NCBI GenBank assembly: GCA_030147745.1
Contig: JASBUS010000090.1
Location: forward strand, 1 to 39,584
From: Alphaproteobacteria bacterium
GTDB taxonomy: Bacteria; Pseudomonadota; Alphaproteobacteria; Micavibrionales; Micavibrionaceae
Length of the DNA: 39,584 bases
Direction: 5' to 3'
Position numbers and translations under genes: made by a program. Under the pieces are notes generated by a model, which did not search any database, was not told the DNA's origin, and saw nothing but the letters and a program-made list of their open reading frames with translations. Each line of letters opens with the position of its first letter. The first letter of the stretch is position 1. Below are positions 16,202-25,834 of this stretch, one piece after another.

Positions 16202-16314
16202 ATCTTTAGTTTACTCATTTTTTTTGCAAAGCAACGACTGTCCTATATTTGTCTTTAATTTGTCAAGGAAAATTACATTTAAAAGCTAAAGCTTTGGATG
16301 CTTATGAAAAAAGC

Positions 16315-16343
16315 TTGTGAAAATTTAAGCAGTTTAGTATAAC
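16315..16343 (+). promoter_or_regulatory. Strong putative housekeeping promoter of the PBP gene
   Basis: TTGTGA (16315-16320) and TATAAC (16338-16343) are exactly 17 bases apart, 56 bases before the ATG of the penicillin-binding protein. This is among the best sigma-70 matches in the window. Confidence 0.6.
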
Positions 16344-16399
16344 CCCGCTATGCAATTAAAATAAAGCGTTAAAGCGCGAAAGGTCTTTCAGGGAAAGAT

Positions 16400-19300
16400 A
16401 TGGCAAAGCCAAGACAAACATCATCACCAGATGCCGTAAAGCCGACAAAGCCGAAATGGTCGCTGCGTAAGAAATTTGCGCTCTGTGCCGCGCCTGTCGT
16501 TGTTGCGGCGGGGATTGCTGCAGGTGTGGCATATAATGAACATGAAACATCATCCATGCAGGCCGCGTTTTTCGGTGGTTTGGCGGCGACTTCAGAGTTC
16601 CATTTAACCGATGATGTAAACCAGCCAGATATCGCCCCGCCAACAGGCCCATATGATCAACGCTTGGGCTATACCGCATTTAATGACATTGAACAAAATC
16701 TTCGTGCAAAAAACTATGTGCTCGTGCGCAAAGCCACGGGCCAAAACGCGACATGGCATGGGCCTGATTTTATTCCCCCTGTACCTTTATTCCCGATCTA
16801 TGATGAAAAAAACCAAGCGGGCTTAACTATTGAAGATGCTTATCAGCAAGTCATCCACCAAGCGGCCTATCCACGCGCGGTTTATTCAAATTTTGAAGCC
16901 ATTCCTGAATTGGTTGTGAAGTCATTGCTCTATGTTGAAAATAGAGAGCAGCTTGAAGCCGATATTGCGCCAAGCCGCAATTACGCCATTGAATGGGATC
17001 GTAAATTTTATGCCGTCACGCAGCAAGTGTTTGAAAAACTCGGCATGGGCGGCGATGGTTCAGGTGGTTCGACCTTGGCAGAGCAGCTTGAAAAATTACG
17101 CCACTCGCCGGGCGGTCACACGAATGGCATGATGGATAAAGCGACGCAGGTTTTTACTGCCTCAGCCCGCGCCTATTCAAAAGCGCCAGATAATACGCTG
17201 CAAACCCGCCGCGAGGCCGTTAATAATTATATCAACGCCGTGCCGCTTTCGGGCTATCCAGGATATGGTGAAGTGATTGGTATGCTCGATGGTTTAGCGG
17301 TATGGTTTAATACTGATATTCAAAACTTCAATACGGTCATGGCGAAGGATGAAGCGTCTTTAACCGAAGACGAATGGGCCTTAAAGGCGCAATATTACCG
17401 TCAGACCCTCGCCTTAATTATGGCCGTGCAGCGCCCAACAGGCTTCTTGCGTCAGGATCGCAGTGCCCTTGATAAACGTATTGATATTTACCTGCCGCTT
17501 TTTGCCAAAGAAGGGCTAATTTCAGAAGCATTAAAACAGCGCGCCTTGGCGCAGCGCCTGAATTGGGCGCCGAAAATTGCTCCGCATTTATTGCCGCATG
17601 ATCCTGAAAAGGCGGTCAACCTCGTCCGCGTAAATTTGATGCAGGCCATGGGCTTGCCAAGCATGCATGATTTTGACCGTATGGATATTTCGGCCAAGAC
17701 CACTATTGATTATCGCGCAACGGAAATCGTCAACCAAGCGCTCAAAGACCTAGGTAATCCAGACAGTGAAAAGGGGCAGGCTGTTTTAGGTGAAAAAATG
17801 GCGAAGCCAGAAACTGCTGCCAATATTCAATATAGCTTCACTTTGTATGAACGTGTCGATGGTGCAAACCATCTGCGTATTCAAACCGATAATTTCGGCG
17901 GTGAATTTAACCTCAATGAAGATTCAATGTTAGAGCTTGGCTCAACAGCGAAGCTGCGCACATTGGTGACTTATCTTGAATATAACTTAGCCGCATATCG
18001 CAATATCATTGCCCGCGCGCCTGAGGATTACCCAAAATTAGACGGCCGCCGCGGTGAAGAAGACGGCATCACGGCCTTTGTGCTTGATTATATCGCCGCC
18101 CATGCTGAAGATGGCAGCGATAGTGAACAAGGCCTTTTAGATGCCGCTATGAACCGTGTTTATTCAGCTAAAAATTATGAACGTTTCTATACAGGCGGCG
18201 GCGTCCATCGCTTCCATAATTACATGCCGCGTGATAATAGCCGTTCGGTCACGGTGCGTGAAGCATTTGAGGATTCCGTGAATTTGCCATTCATTCGTAT
18301 GATGGAAGATATTGTTCATTATACGATTTATAACCAAATGCAAATTGACCCTGCGGTTTATGATGATGCGGAACATCCGCTGCGCGCAAAATATCTCGAC
18401 CGCTATGTCTTGCATGATGCTATTCAGCATTTTAACCGCATCTATAACCGTTATAAGGGCAAATCCGCGGATGAAATTCGTGCGCAAATCTTTGGTAAAT
18501 TGCGTGAAGATTTACCGCCTGCGCATATTGCGGCGCTTGACCGTTATATCAACCCAAGTCGTGATCTGGATGGGTTTACAGCGCTGTTAAAGGATAAGAC
18601 AGGCGCAGAGCACCAAGATTTATTGGATGATGAAGACGCCTTTGAATCGCTTCACCGTCGTTATGCGGGCGAAGAGCTTAACTTAAATGACCGTGCTTAT
18701 ATCACGGATATCCACCCAATTGAATTATGGCTCGCACAAACCATGCTGAAAAACCCTGATGCGGATTATAAAGACCTGCGCCGCGGCGTGGTTAATCTTG
18801 CGCCTGAAATTTATCAGTGGTTGGAAAAGTCCAATAACGAAGCGCGTAAAAATCTCTATATCTTCACGATGCTTGAACAAGACGCCTTTGACGTCATTCA
18901 CAAAAATTGGGCAGAAAAGGGCTTTCCATTCCCGCGTTTAATTCCGTCTTTCGCGACATCAATTGGTGTGTCTGGCGATACGCCTGCAGCGCTATCGACA
19001 TTAATGGGCGTGATTTTAAATGATGGTAAACGCCTGCCGAATACAGATTTTACCGAAGTGCATTTAGGCCAGAACACGCCATATGAGCATAATTTTGTTT
19101 ATCACCCTGCGCCTGCGCCACAGGTGCTTGATGCCAATATCGCGGCTGTCGTTAAAGAAAACCTACAGAATATCGTTGAAAATGGCACTGCGCGCCGCGC
19201 CAAAAATGCGGTCACCTTAAGCAATGGTGAAACATGGGCGCTTGGCGGCAAAACAGGCACGGGTGATAACCGTATTGAATATCTTGACCGTTACGGCAAT

Positions 19301-19555
19301 GTTGAAACATCCAAAGTCCGCAACCGTACGGCGACATTTGTCTTTAATTTTGGTGAGCGTTATTTCGGTACAATGGTTGCCTATGCGGGCGAAGAAAATG
19401 CCGAAGGTGAGGAGTTTACAAGCTCCCTCCCTGTACAGGCCTTTAAAGAAATTATGAAAGACCTCACGCCGCTTTTGGAAGCGCAGCAAACGCCGACAGC
19501 GCCTGCGCCACAAACAGTACCGGCGCAACATAAACCTGCCGCGCCGTCTGTGTAA
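16400..19555 (+). CDS. Bifunctional class A penicillin-binding protein (glycosyltransferase plus transpeptidase), atypical
   Basis: 1051 residues; AGGGAAAG lies just upstream. A single membrane anchor at about 25-45 (KFALCAAPVVVAAGIAAGVAY) follows a basic tail. A divergent GT51 region spans about 150-310, with VENREQLE at the position of the catalytic Glu, GGSTLAEQL (222-230) in place of the usual GGSTITQQ, and YINAVPL at 277-283. The transpeptidase domain has SxxK (Ser515-Thr-Ala-Lys518), SxN (Ser627-Val-Asn629) and KTGTGD (952-957). The SxN to KTG distance is about 325 residues, roughly 200 more than usual; the extra segment (about 645-840) is helical and charged. A Pro/Ala-rich tail ends the protein. 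Expected role is peptidoglycan synthesis. The degenerate GT51 motifs leave the glycosyltransferase activity open. Confidence 0.88.
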   Translation: MAKPRQTSSPDAVKPTKPKWSLRKKFALCAAPVVVAAGIAAGVAYNEHETSSMQAAFFGGLAATSEFHLTDDVNQPDIAPPTGPYDQRLGYTAFNDIEQNLRAKNYVLVRKATGQNATWHGPDFIPPVPLFPIYDEKNQAGLTIEDAYQQVIHQAAYPRAVYSNFEAIPELVVKSLLYVENREQLEADIAPSRNYAIEWDRKFYAVTQQVFEKLGMGGDGSGGSTLAEQLEKLRHSPGGHTNGMMDKATQVFTASARAYSKAPDNTLQTRREAVNNYINAVPLSGYPGYGEVIGMLDGLAVWFNTDIQNFNTVMAKDEASLTEDEWALKAQYYRQTLALIMAVQRPTGFLRQDRSALDKRIDIYLPLFAKEGLISEALKQRALAQRLNWAPKIAPHLLPHDPEKAVNLVRVNLMQAMGLPSMHDFDRMDISAKTTIDYRATEIVNQALKDLGNPDSEKGQAVLGEKMAKPETAANIQYSFTLYERVDGANHLRIQTDNFGGEFNLNEDSMLELGSTAKLRTLVTYLEYNLAAYRNIIARAPEDYPKLDGRRGEEDGITAFVLDYIAAHAEDGSDSEQGLLDAAMNRVYSAKNYERFYTGGGVHRFHNYMPRDNSRSVTVREAFEDSVNLPFIRMMEDIVHYTIYNQMQIDPAVYDDAEHPLRAKYLDRYVLHDAIQHFNRIYNRYKGKSADEIRAQIFGKLREDLPPAHIAALDRYINPSRDLDGFTALLKDKTGAEHQDLLDDEDAFESLHRRYAGEELNLNDRAYITDIHPIELWLAQTMLKNPDADYKDLRRGVVNLAPEIYQWLEKSNNEARKNLYIFTMLEQDAFDVIHKNWAEKGFPFPRLIPSFATSIGVSGDTPAALSTLMGVILNDGKRLPNTDFTEVHLGQNTPYEHNFVYHPAPAPQVLDANIAAVVKENLQNIVENGTARRAKNAVTLSNGETWALGGKTGTGDNRIEYLDRYGNVETSKVRNRTATFVFNFGERYFGTMVAYAGEENAEGEEFTSSLPVQAFKEIMKDLTPLLEAQQTPTAPAPQTVPAQHKPAAPSV

Positions 19556-19576
19556 TGCGTTTTAGCTGAACCGCGC

Positions 19577-20320
19577 TTAAGCGGCCTCATGTAGAGCGGA
19601 TTGATACATATCTGCCACCATTTTTTCAAGGTCACGGTAATTGTTATTCCATACGTCAAACATCTGGCGGCCTGCTGCATCTGGGAAAATATCAGCCTCA
19701 CTGGCTTCTAGGCCATCTAATATGGCTTCAGCTGTGTCAGACGCACTCGCTTTATCCATATCAAGGTCTTTTGCCATATCGGTATCAATTGGCCCTGGGT
19801 TTATGCTATGGACAGAAATACCGTCAGATGCAAGTTCAATGCGCGCGGCCTGCGTAAGGGAATAGACCGCGGCTTTTGAGGCGGAATAACCGCCAAGCAT
19901 CGGAAAATTCACAAAGGCCGCGATCGATGCGACATTGGCAATTGCCGCTTGACCTTTACCGCTCAGCTTTGGGGCAAAAGCGCGCATCATATGCATCGTG
20001 CCAAAATAATTGGTATTCATATCGCGCTGGGCTAACTCTGCTTCGCCATGTAGCGCGCTTGCAAAAGCGGCAACGCCTGCGTTATTGATCAAAATATCTG
20101 TATCAGCGGCTTCATTTGCTGCGGCATTAATTTGTGCCTTGTCCGTGATGTCGAGCTTAATGCCGACCACACGCGCATCATTAAATGCGGGCAACTTGCT
20201 TGGGTCACGTGCCGCCGCATAGATTTTCTTCGCACCGCGTTTAAGCAGAGCATCTACCAAGGCTTTCCCGATGCCGCGATTGGCACCAGACACAAAAACA
20301 ACTTTATCTTTTATCTGCAT
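19577..20320 (-). CDS. Short-chain dehydrogenase/reductase
   Basis: 247 residues, classical SDR. The nucleotide-binding motif is SGANRGIG (11-18), NNAG is at 79-82, and the catalytic residues are Ser132, Tyr145 and Lys149 (YSASK). The NPGPIDTDM segment is also typical. The Arg after the glycine motif and the AARD segment at the end of the second strand suggest NADP(H) preference. Substrate unknown. The gene is convergent with the PBP, 21 bases apart. Confidence 0.9.
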   Translation of the reverse strand: MQIKDKVVFVSGANRGIGKALVDALLKRGAKKIYAAARDPSKLPAFNDARVVGIKLDITDKAQINAAANEAADTDILINNAGVAAFASALHGEAELAQRDMNTNYFGTMHMMRAFAPKLSGKGQAAIANVASIAAFVNFPMLGGYSASKAAVYSLTQAARIELASDGISVHSINPGPIDTDMAKDLDMDKASASDTAEAILDGLEASEADIFPDAAGRQMFDVWNNNYRDLEKMVADMYQSALHEAA

Positions 20321-20368
20321 AATATTTACCTTTTTAAATGAGGGGATTAAGAAGCTATAAATTCACTT

Positions 20369-20386
20369 AGCGCGCAAAAGCGCGCT
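20369..20386. other. GC-rich hairpin between lapA and the SDR gene
   Basis: AGCGCGC (20369-20375) and GCGCGCT (20380-20386) form a perfect 7-bp stem with an AAAA loop (TTTT on the minus strand). It lies downstream of the minus-strand ihfB-lapA pair and upstream of the SDR gene. No T-run follows on the minus strand, so it may be a weak terminator, an mRNA 3'-end stabiliser or part of the SDR leader. Confidence 0.5.
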
Positions 20387-20456
20387 GTCAATCAGCAACG
20401 TGAAATGGATACGCAGTAATTAAGATACGAAAGAAGAAACGGGGATAGCGCGGCGT

Positions 20457-20843
20457 TTAAAAAATGCCGTCTTTTTGTTTACGCTTATCTTGAAGGCCGG
20501 GCAGAAACTCAACATTATCGCCAAGCATATGCGGCTGAGAAACGTCACCGCCAAGTTTACGGTTTTGGTTTTGCAATTCATCGATATGCTTATTCAGCGC
20601 TTTGATTTCTTTTTGTAGGCCGCGGTTTTTCTGGCGGAGTGGTGAGGCATTTAACCAGCTAATCACTACACCCCAAATAAAACCAAGGAATAAAAAGCCA
20701 ATGACGGGCACGAATAGCGGCAGGCTTAAATTTTCCGCGAGCGGCTGCAAATTAATAGTGATTTCATCTGTATGGAACGCCGAAAAACCGACAACCAAAA
20801 TGATGAAAGGCAGCGTCACCGCCCAGCGGATAAAATGTGACAT
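20457..20843 (-). CDS. lapA: LapA-domain membrane protein
   Basis: 128 residues. Two membrane helices at about 5-22 and 42-65, with the DUF1049/LapA segment LPLFVPVIGFLFLGFIWGVVISWLN, are followed by a coiled coil (KNRGLQKEIKALNKHIDELQNQNRKL) and a polar tail. In E. coli LapA works with LapB in regulating LPS synthesis. The gene starts 18 bases after ihfB, a pairing that recurs widely in proteobacteria and supports the call. lapB is not in the window. Confidence 0.85.
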   Translation of the reverse strand: MSHFIRWAVTLPFIILVVGFSAFHTDEITINLQPLAENLSLPLFVPVIGFLFLGFIWGVVISWLNASPLRQKNRGLQKEIKALNKHIDELQNQNRKLGGDVSQPHMLGDNVEFLPGLQDKRKQKDGIF

Positions 20844-20861
20844 CGTCGTGTTCCGTTAAAA

Positions 20862-21146
20862 TTAATCTTCGCCGTTTAGACGGTCTTTAAGGGCTTTACC
20901 AGTTTTAAAGAAAGGCATTTTCTTTGGCTCAACGTCAACAGTCTCGCCAGTGCGTGGGTTGCGGCCTGTGCGCGCTTCACGCTCTTTCACTGAAAATGCG
21001 CCAAAGCCACGCAGTTCAACACGGTCACCGCGGCAAAGCGCTTCGGTCACTTCGTCAAAAAATGTTTCGACGATTTTCTCAATATCACGCAGGTAAAGCT
21101 GCGGGTTTTTATCGGCGAGTTTTTGAATGAGTTCTGATTTGGTCAT
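20862..21146 (-). CDS. ihfB: Integration host factor subunit beta
   Basis: 94 residues, DNABII family. Visible are the dimerisation helices ([19 protein letters not shown]), [29 protein letters not shown] in the beta-arm, and [15 protein letters not shown] at the end. The [12 protein letters not shown] form and the C-terminal end fit the IhfB subunit better than HU. IHF bends DNA at specific sites. The usual upstream rpsA is absent here; a 290-base region without genes separates ihfB from serA. Confidence 0.92.
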   Translation of the reverse strand: MTKSELIQKLADKNPQLYLRDIEKIVETFFDEVTEALCRGDRVELRGFGAFSVKEREARTGRNPRTGETVDVEPKKMPFFKTGKALKDRLNGED

Positions 21147-21438
21147 GTGTTTTCAAGCCTTCACGTTGAGTGATCCAAAGATCGATATTGCGTGTTAGTG
21201 ATAAAAATTCAAAATAAACTTATATATTAAGCATGCCTTATTTTGGGGGTGTTCGTCAAGTATTTGATGATAAACAAATTTTCCTATCCCGTTGTTTTCT
21301 ACTTATTTTTCAATTCAAGTTTGACGGCAGAATTCTTATCTGAACAAACTGCAATGCAGTAGATAAACCGATTGAAAGCGCTGCAGCAATCGATAATTAT
21401 AGATAAAGGTACGTAATTAGAGGAATGGAAGGTGTATG
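21147..21438. other. Divergent intergenic region between ihfB and serA
   Basis: The longest gap in the window, visibly AT-rich. No ORF, tRNA or hairpin terminator stands out. On the ihfB side TTGACG followed by a run of five C residues is a possible -35 element, without a convincing -10 box at 17 bases. On the serA side there is a 13-bp palindrome (21348-21360) and a GGAAGG ribosome binding site at 21427-21432. Confidence 0.5.
21348..21360. promoter_or_regulatory. 13-bp palindrome upstream of serA
   Basis: ACTGCA-A-TGCAGT is a perfect dyad with one central base, about 80 bases before the serA start, in the promoter region. It could be an operator half-site pair; no regulator is identified. 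Confidence 0.3.
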
Positions 21439-23019
21439 ATGGCAAAAGTTCTCATCAGTGATAAAATGAACCCGCTCGCAGCGGAGATCTTTAAGGAAAA
21501 AGGTGTCGAGGTTGATGTGATTACCGGCCTATCGGCAGAAGAGCTAATCAAAATCATACCAGAATATGATGGCCTTGCGATCCGCTCATCAACAACCGTT
21601 ACAGCAGAAATTTTAGAAGCGGCAACGAAGTTAAAAGTCATTGGCCGTGCGGGCATTGGCGTTGATAATGTTGACGTGCCTGCCGCAACCCGCAAAGGCG
21701 TGGTTGTCATGAATACGCCTTTTGGCAATTCGATCACGACGGCGGAACATGCCATTGCTATGATGTTTGCCCTCGCGCGCGACATCCCACAGGCGAATGC
21801 CAGCACACATGCTGGTAAATGGGAAAAATCAAAATTCATGGGCGTTGAATTAACAGGCAAAACCTTGGGCGTGATTGGCTGCGGGAATATTGGTTCAATC
21901 GCCGCGGTTCGCGGCCTTGGCCTTAAAATGCGCGTCATAGCCTTTGACCCCTTCCTCACGCCAGAACGTGCGAAAGAGCTAGGCGTTGAAAAGGTCGAGC
22001 TTGACGACCTTTATGCGCGCGCTGACTTCATTACAATCCACGTGCCTAAAAATGAACATACACGCAATATGTTGAATAAAGAAGCCTTCGCCAAAATGAA
22101 AAATGGCGTCCGTATCATCAACTGCGCACGCGGCGGCCTGATTGTCGAGGAAGACTTAAAAGCCGCCCTTGAAAGCGGTAAAGTCGCTGGCGCGGCCTTG
22201 GATGTTTTTGAAAAAGAGCCTGCTGAGGAGAATATCTTATTCGGCATGGACAATGTCATATGTACCCCGCATTTGGGCGCCTCAACGACTGAAGCGCAGG
22301 TTAATGTCGCGGTACAGGTTGCCGAACAAATGGGGGATTTCTTGATGAGCGGTGCAGTCACAAATGCCCTCAACATGGCGCCGATCAGCGCCGAAGATGC
22401 GCCGAAATTAACGCCTTATTTGACCTTGGCTGCACAGCTTGGTGCGTTTGCAGGACAAATTTCCGAAAACGCCATCACCAAAATCGAGGTTGAATATCAA
22501 GGTTTGGTCACGGCGCTGAACACACGCCCGATTAGTGACACGTTATTTGCTGCAATATTAAAAACGTTCCGTAGCGAAATTAATATGGTCAATGTCCGCA
22601 ATATGCTAAAAGACATGAAAGTGTCTTTGGTTGAAAGCGCAAGCGATGAATGCGAAGAATTCCTTACCGCTATTGAGTTGACGATTCATACGGAACATAA
22701 TGTCCGCAGTGTCACAGGGACGCTTTTTGCAGGTAAAGAACCGCGCATTGTCGATATTGAAGGCGTGCCGATTGAGGCACCTATTACGGACAATATGCTG
22801 TTCATTCGTAATGAAGATACACCGGGTTTGATTGGCGGCATCGGGACAATTTTGGCGGATGCAGATATTAACATCGCCGATTTCCGTTTGGGCCGTAAAA
22901 GCGGCGGCGGTCAGGCCGTGGCTTTGATCGCGATTGACGGCATGCTGTCGGATGAAGTTTATCAAAAGGTCAAAGCCCTACCACAAGTGCGTCTTGCGAA
23001 AAGCTTGTCTTTTGTTTAG
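21439..23019 (+). CDS. serA: D-3-phosphoglycerate dehydrogenase SerA (long form with ACT domain)
   Basis: 526 residues from the ATG at 21439 (GGAAGG six bases upstream; an ATG at 21436 is too close). SerA oxidises 3-phosphoglycerate to phosphohydroxypyruvate, the first step of serine synthesis. The NAD motif GCGNIG is at 147-152; the catalytic residues are Arg231 (CARGG), Glu260 (FEKEP) and His278 (TPHLGAS). The second half holds the allosteric substrate-binding (ASB) domain and a C-terminal ACT domain (NMLFIRNEDTPGLIGGIGTIL), which normally mediates serine feedback. serC, its common neighbour, is not present. Confidence 0.96.
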   Translation: MAKVLISDKMNPLAAEIFKEKGVEVDVITGLSAEELIKIIPEYDGLAIRSSTTVTAEILEAATKLKVIGRAGIGVDNVDVPAATRKGVVVMNTPFGNSITTAEHAIAMMFALARDIPQANASTHAGKWEKSKFMGVELTGKTLGVIGCGNIGSIAAVRGLGLKMRVIAFDPFLTPERAKELGVEKVELDDLYARADFITIHVPKNEHTRNMLNKEAFAKMKNGVRIINCARGGLIVEEDLKAALESGKVAGAALDVFEKEPAEENILFGMDNVICTPHLGASTTEAQVNVAVQVAEQMGDFLMSGAVTNALNMAPISAEDAPKLTPYLTLAAQLGAFAGQISENAITKIEVEYQGLVTALNTRPISDTLFAAILKTFRSEINMVNVRNMLKDMKVSLVESASDECEEFLTAIELTIHTEHNVRSVTGTLFAGKEPRIVDIEGVPIEAPITDNMLFIRNEDTPGLIGGIGTILADADINIADFRLGRKSGGGQAVALIAIDGMLSDEVYQKVKALPQVRLAKSLSFV

Positions 23020-23030
23020 TTTAAACTAAA
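23015..23030. promoter_or_regulatory. 16-bp perfect palindrome between serA and hslV
   Basis: TTTAGTTT-AAACTAAA is self-complementary without a spacer. It overlaps the serA stop and lies 35 bases before hslV. It could be an operator for hslVU; without a loop and T-run it is not a good terminator. Confidence 0.35.
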
Positions 23031-23064
23031 TTTGTAGCAGTGAACGTAACAAAAAGGTTTTCTT

Positions 23065-23625
23065 ATGAGTGAACATTCTCCGTTTGATTCATCGAAATGG
23101 CATGCCACGACGATTATCGCCGTGCGCAAAGGTAAAGACGTTGTCGTCGCGGGCGATGGTCAGGTATCCTTCGGCCAGACGGTGTTAAAATCAAATGCCC
23201 GTAAAGTCCGCCGCCTTGGCCGAAATAACGATATTGTTGCAGGCTTCGCGGGTGCAACGGCTGATGCCTTTACTTTATTTGAACGCCTTGAAGCCAAATT
23301 AGAAGCGCATCCGGGGCAGTTAACCCGCGCTTGCGTGGAATTGGCGAAGGATTGGCGCACGGATAAATATCTCCGCCGTTTGGAGGCCATGATGGCCGTT
23401 TGTGACAAAGAAACATCTTTGATCCTCACCGGTAATGGTGACGTGGTTGAGCCTGAAGATGGCATTATCGCGATTGGTTCAGGCGGTAATTACGCCTTGG
23501 CCGCGGCACGTGCCTTGATTGACCGCGACGATATGGGCGCAGAAGATGTCGCCCGCCGCGCCATGGAAATCGCAGGCGATATATGCGTCTACACCAATAA
23601 AAATATCGTTCTTGAAAAACTTTAA
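23065..23625 (+). CDS. hslV: ATP-dependent protease peptidase subunit HslV
   Basis: 186 residues. HslV forms the double hexameric chamber of the HslVU heat-shock protease. After a 14-residue leader the sequence reads [23 protein letters not shown]; Thr15 is the expected N-terminal nucleophile after processing. [17 protein letters not shown] and [16 protein letters not shown] are typical. hslU follows 45 bases later. No clear heat-shock (sigma-32) promoter is visible upstream. Confidence 0.97.
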   Translation: MSEHSPFDSSKWHATTIIAVRKGKDVVVAGDGQVSFGQTVLKSNARKVRRLGRNNDIVAGFAGATADAFTLFERLEAKLEAHPGQLTRACVELAKDWRTDKYLRRLEAMMAVCDKETSLILTGNGDVVEPEDGIIAIGSGGNYALAAARALIDRDDMGAEDVARRAMEIAGDICVYTNKNIVLEKL

Positions 23626-23670
23626 ACGTCATACCGCACGTATCATTTTTTGAAATAGGTTGAAAAGATT

Positions 23671-25008
23671 ATGAGTATCACGAATGAATTGATCGACATT
23701 CCGTCTTACGCCCCACGCGAGACAGTTGAAGAATTAAACCGTTTTATCATTGGTCAGGACGAAGCCAAGCGCGCCGTTGCGATTGCCCTTCGTAACCGTT
23801 GGCGCCGTCAACAGCTTGACCAAGATATGCAAGAAGAAGTCTATCCGAAGAACATTTTGATGATTGGTCCGACAGGTGTTGGTAAGACCGAAATTGCCCG
23901 CCGCCTAGCGAAGCTTGCTTACGCGCCATTCATCAAAGTTGAGGCAACAAAATTCACTGAAGTTGGCTATGTCGGTAAAGATGTCGAATCGATCATCCGT
24001 GATTTGGTCGAAGTCGCCATTCACATGACCCGTGATAAAATGCGCGAAACGGTAAAAGCCAAGGCCGAAGAAAATGCCGAAAACCGCGTGCTTGATGCTT
24101 TGGTTGGCACATCAGCCAGTGATGCGACACGTGAAAGTTTCCGCGCCCGTCTGCGTGAAGGGCATTTAAATGACCGTGAAATCGAAATCGAAGTCGTGGA
24201 TGCGCCCAATAACGCATTGCCATCTTTTGAAGTGCCAGGTATGCCTGGGGCATCGATGAGCATGATTAACATGAATGATATTTTTGGTAAGGCCTTTGGT
24301 CAGCAAACCAAAAAGAAAACCATGCGTGTTGATGAAAGCTATAACGTCTTAATCACCGAAGAATCTGATAAATTATTGGATGAAGATAGTGTGGTTGCAA
24401 CCGCGCTTGAACTCGTGCAGCAAAACGGCATTGTTTTCATTGATGAGGTCGATAAAATCGCCCATCGTCAGGATGCACGCGGCGGTGATGTTAGCCGTGA
24501 AGGTGTGCAGCGTGATTTATTGCCATTAATTGAAGGCACATCGGTGGCGACCAAGCATGGCACTATTCGCACAGACCATATTTTATTTGTTGCTTCTGGT
24601 GCATTCCACTATGCGAAGCCGTCTGACTTATTGGCGGAATTGCAAGGGCGATTGCCAATCCGCGTTGAATTAAAAGCGCTCACGGAAGAAGATTTTAAAC
24701 GAATTCTGACGGAAACCGATGCTTGTTTGATTAAGCAATATAAAGCCTTGATCGCGACAGAAGGCGTAACATTGGAATTTGACGATGGCGCAATTGCAGA
24801 AATCGCACGTGTTTCATTTGAGTTAAATGAAACGATTGAAAATATCGGTGCGCGCCGCTTGCTGACCGTTATGGAGAAATTACTCGAAGAAATTAGTTTC
24901 TCTGCATCTGAGCGTAGCGGTGAAGTCATTAAAATTGATGCAGATTTTGTACGTGAAAATGTATCAGATTTGGCGAGCGACACAGACCTCAGCAAGTTTA
25001 TTCTTTAA
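23671..25008 (+). CDS. hslU: ATP-dependent protease ATPase subunit HslU
   Basis: 445 residues, the AAA+ unfoldase that feeds substrates into HslV. Walker A GPTGVGKT (66-73), the [12 protein letters not shown] pore-region context, Walker B FIDEVDKI, and [18 protein letters not shown] near the end are present. The C-terminal DLSKFIL tail is the element that docks into HslV. The intermediate I-domain lies between residues about 110 and 240. Convergent with the next gene, eight bases apart. Confidence 0.97.
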   Translation: MSITNELIDIPSYAPRETVEELNRFIIGQDEAKRAVAIALRNRWRRQQLDQDMQEEVYPKNILMIGPTGVGKTEIARRLAKLAYAPFIKVEATKFTEVGYVGKDVESIIRDLVEVAIHMTRDKMRETVKAKAEENAENRVLDALVGTSASDATRESFRARLREGHLNDREIEIEVVDAPNNALPSFEVPGMPGASMSMINMNDIFGKAFGQQTKKKTMRVDESYNVLITEESDKLLDEDSVVATALELVQQNGIVFIDEVDKIAHRQDARGGDVSREGVQRDLLPLIEGTSVATKHGTIRTDHILFVASGAFHYAKPSDLLAELQGRLPIRVELKALTEEDFKRILTETDACLIKQYKALIATEGVTLEFDDGAIAEIARVSFELNETIENIGARRLLTVMEKLLEEISFSASERSGEVIKIDADFVRENVSDLASDTDLSKFIL

Positions 25009-25016
25009 TTTTCGGC

Positions 25017-25796
25017 TTAAGGCGTTTTGTAACGTGTTTTAATCTCTTCCTCAACGCGGTTCAGTTCCGGCGTGGTTAAAAGATTTTCCTTGTGATAAAG
25101 CGCCTTTAGTTCGTTCTCTGTCGTTTGGCCATACCAGCTGGCTTTATAGGACCAGAATACTTCACCATGACGGTTAAAAAAGGCCAAATACGCAATGTCG
25201 GTCATAACTATATTATAGTCTTTATCATCCTCTAATTTGATGCTCTGTCCATTGGTTTTTTGTGCGCGCAGGTGCAAGGTGTAACTAAGATAAGGCTGTT
25301 GATCATAGCCTTTGAAGAATGTTGCGAGCGCCGCCTCTGTCATCGGGATAGTGCCAAAATCTTCAATATCTTTGACGACTAACATCAGGTTATGTTTTTG
25401 GAAATATACAGGAACAAAAAATTCAGGATTAAATTCGTCTAGAACGAAAATATTTTGGCCATTGATTTGCTGTGCGCCAAAAGGAACCACGTCTTGAATG
25501 ACAATATAGTCGCGATCAGGAGAACATTTAGCATAGCGGTCTTGCAGGCGGTTCACTTCTTTTTGTATGGTGTTGACGTTATTTTCCGCAGGCATATTCT
25601 GTACCGCCATCTCCATAAAATTGGGATCAACCTGACGTAGGCTGAAATAGATGAGCGCAGTGTCCTCTGCTGAGGTCGCAGGCATCAGCGCCAATTGACG
25701 GTCATCATCCGCCCATGCCTTGGGCGCGCTCAAAATGAGCAAAAGAGAAAACAAGGTAAGGGCGATCAAGTTTAATTTCATTTTACGCATAGTCAT
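25017..25796 (-). CDS. Secreted protein of unknown function
   Basis: 259 residues with an N-terminal signal peptide ending near PKAWA. The mature part opens with a helical region (TALIYFSLRQVDPNFMEMAVQ), includes a single cysteine (AKCSPDRDY) and alternating strands (YIVIQDVVPFGAQQINGQNIFVLDEF, PYLSYTLHLRAQKTNG, NIVMTDIAYLAFFNRHGEVFWSYKA). It may belong to one of the uncharacterised periplasmic DUF families; I cannot name it with confidence. It is divergent from the Smr gene with 38 bases between starts. Confidence 0.75.
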   Translation of the reverse strand: MTMRKMKLNLIALTLFSLLLILSAPKAWADDDRQLALMPATSAEDTALIYFSLRQVDPNFMEMAVQNMPAENNVNTIQKEVNRLQDRYAKCSPDRDYIVIQDVVPFGAQQINGQNIFVLDEFNPEFFVPVYFQKHNLMLVVKDIEDFGTIPMTEAALATFFKGYDQQPYLSYTLHLRAQKTNGQSIKLEDDKDYNIVMTDIAYLAFFNRHGEVFWSYKASWYGQTTENELKALYHKENLLTTPELNRVEEEIKTRYKTP

Positions 25797-25834
25797 ACTT
25801 TACAGCGGAGCATTTAATAACATATTAATAGGAT

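Noticed and set aside
23031-23064. Heat-shock (sigma-32) promoter for hslVU
   Set aside because: I looked for CTTGAAA and CCCAT-like boxes and saw none at the right spacing.
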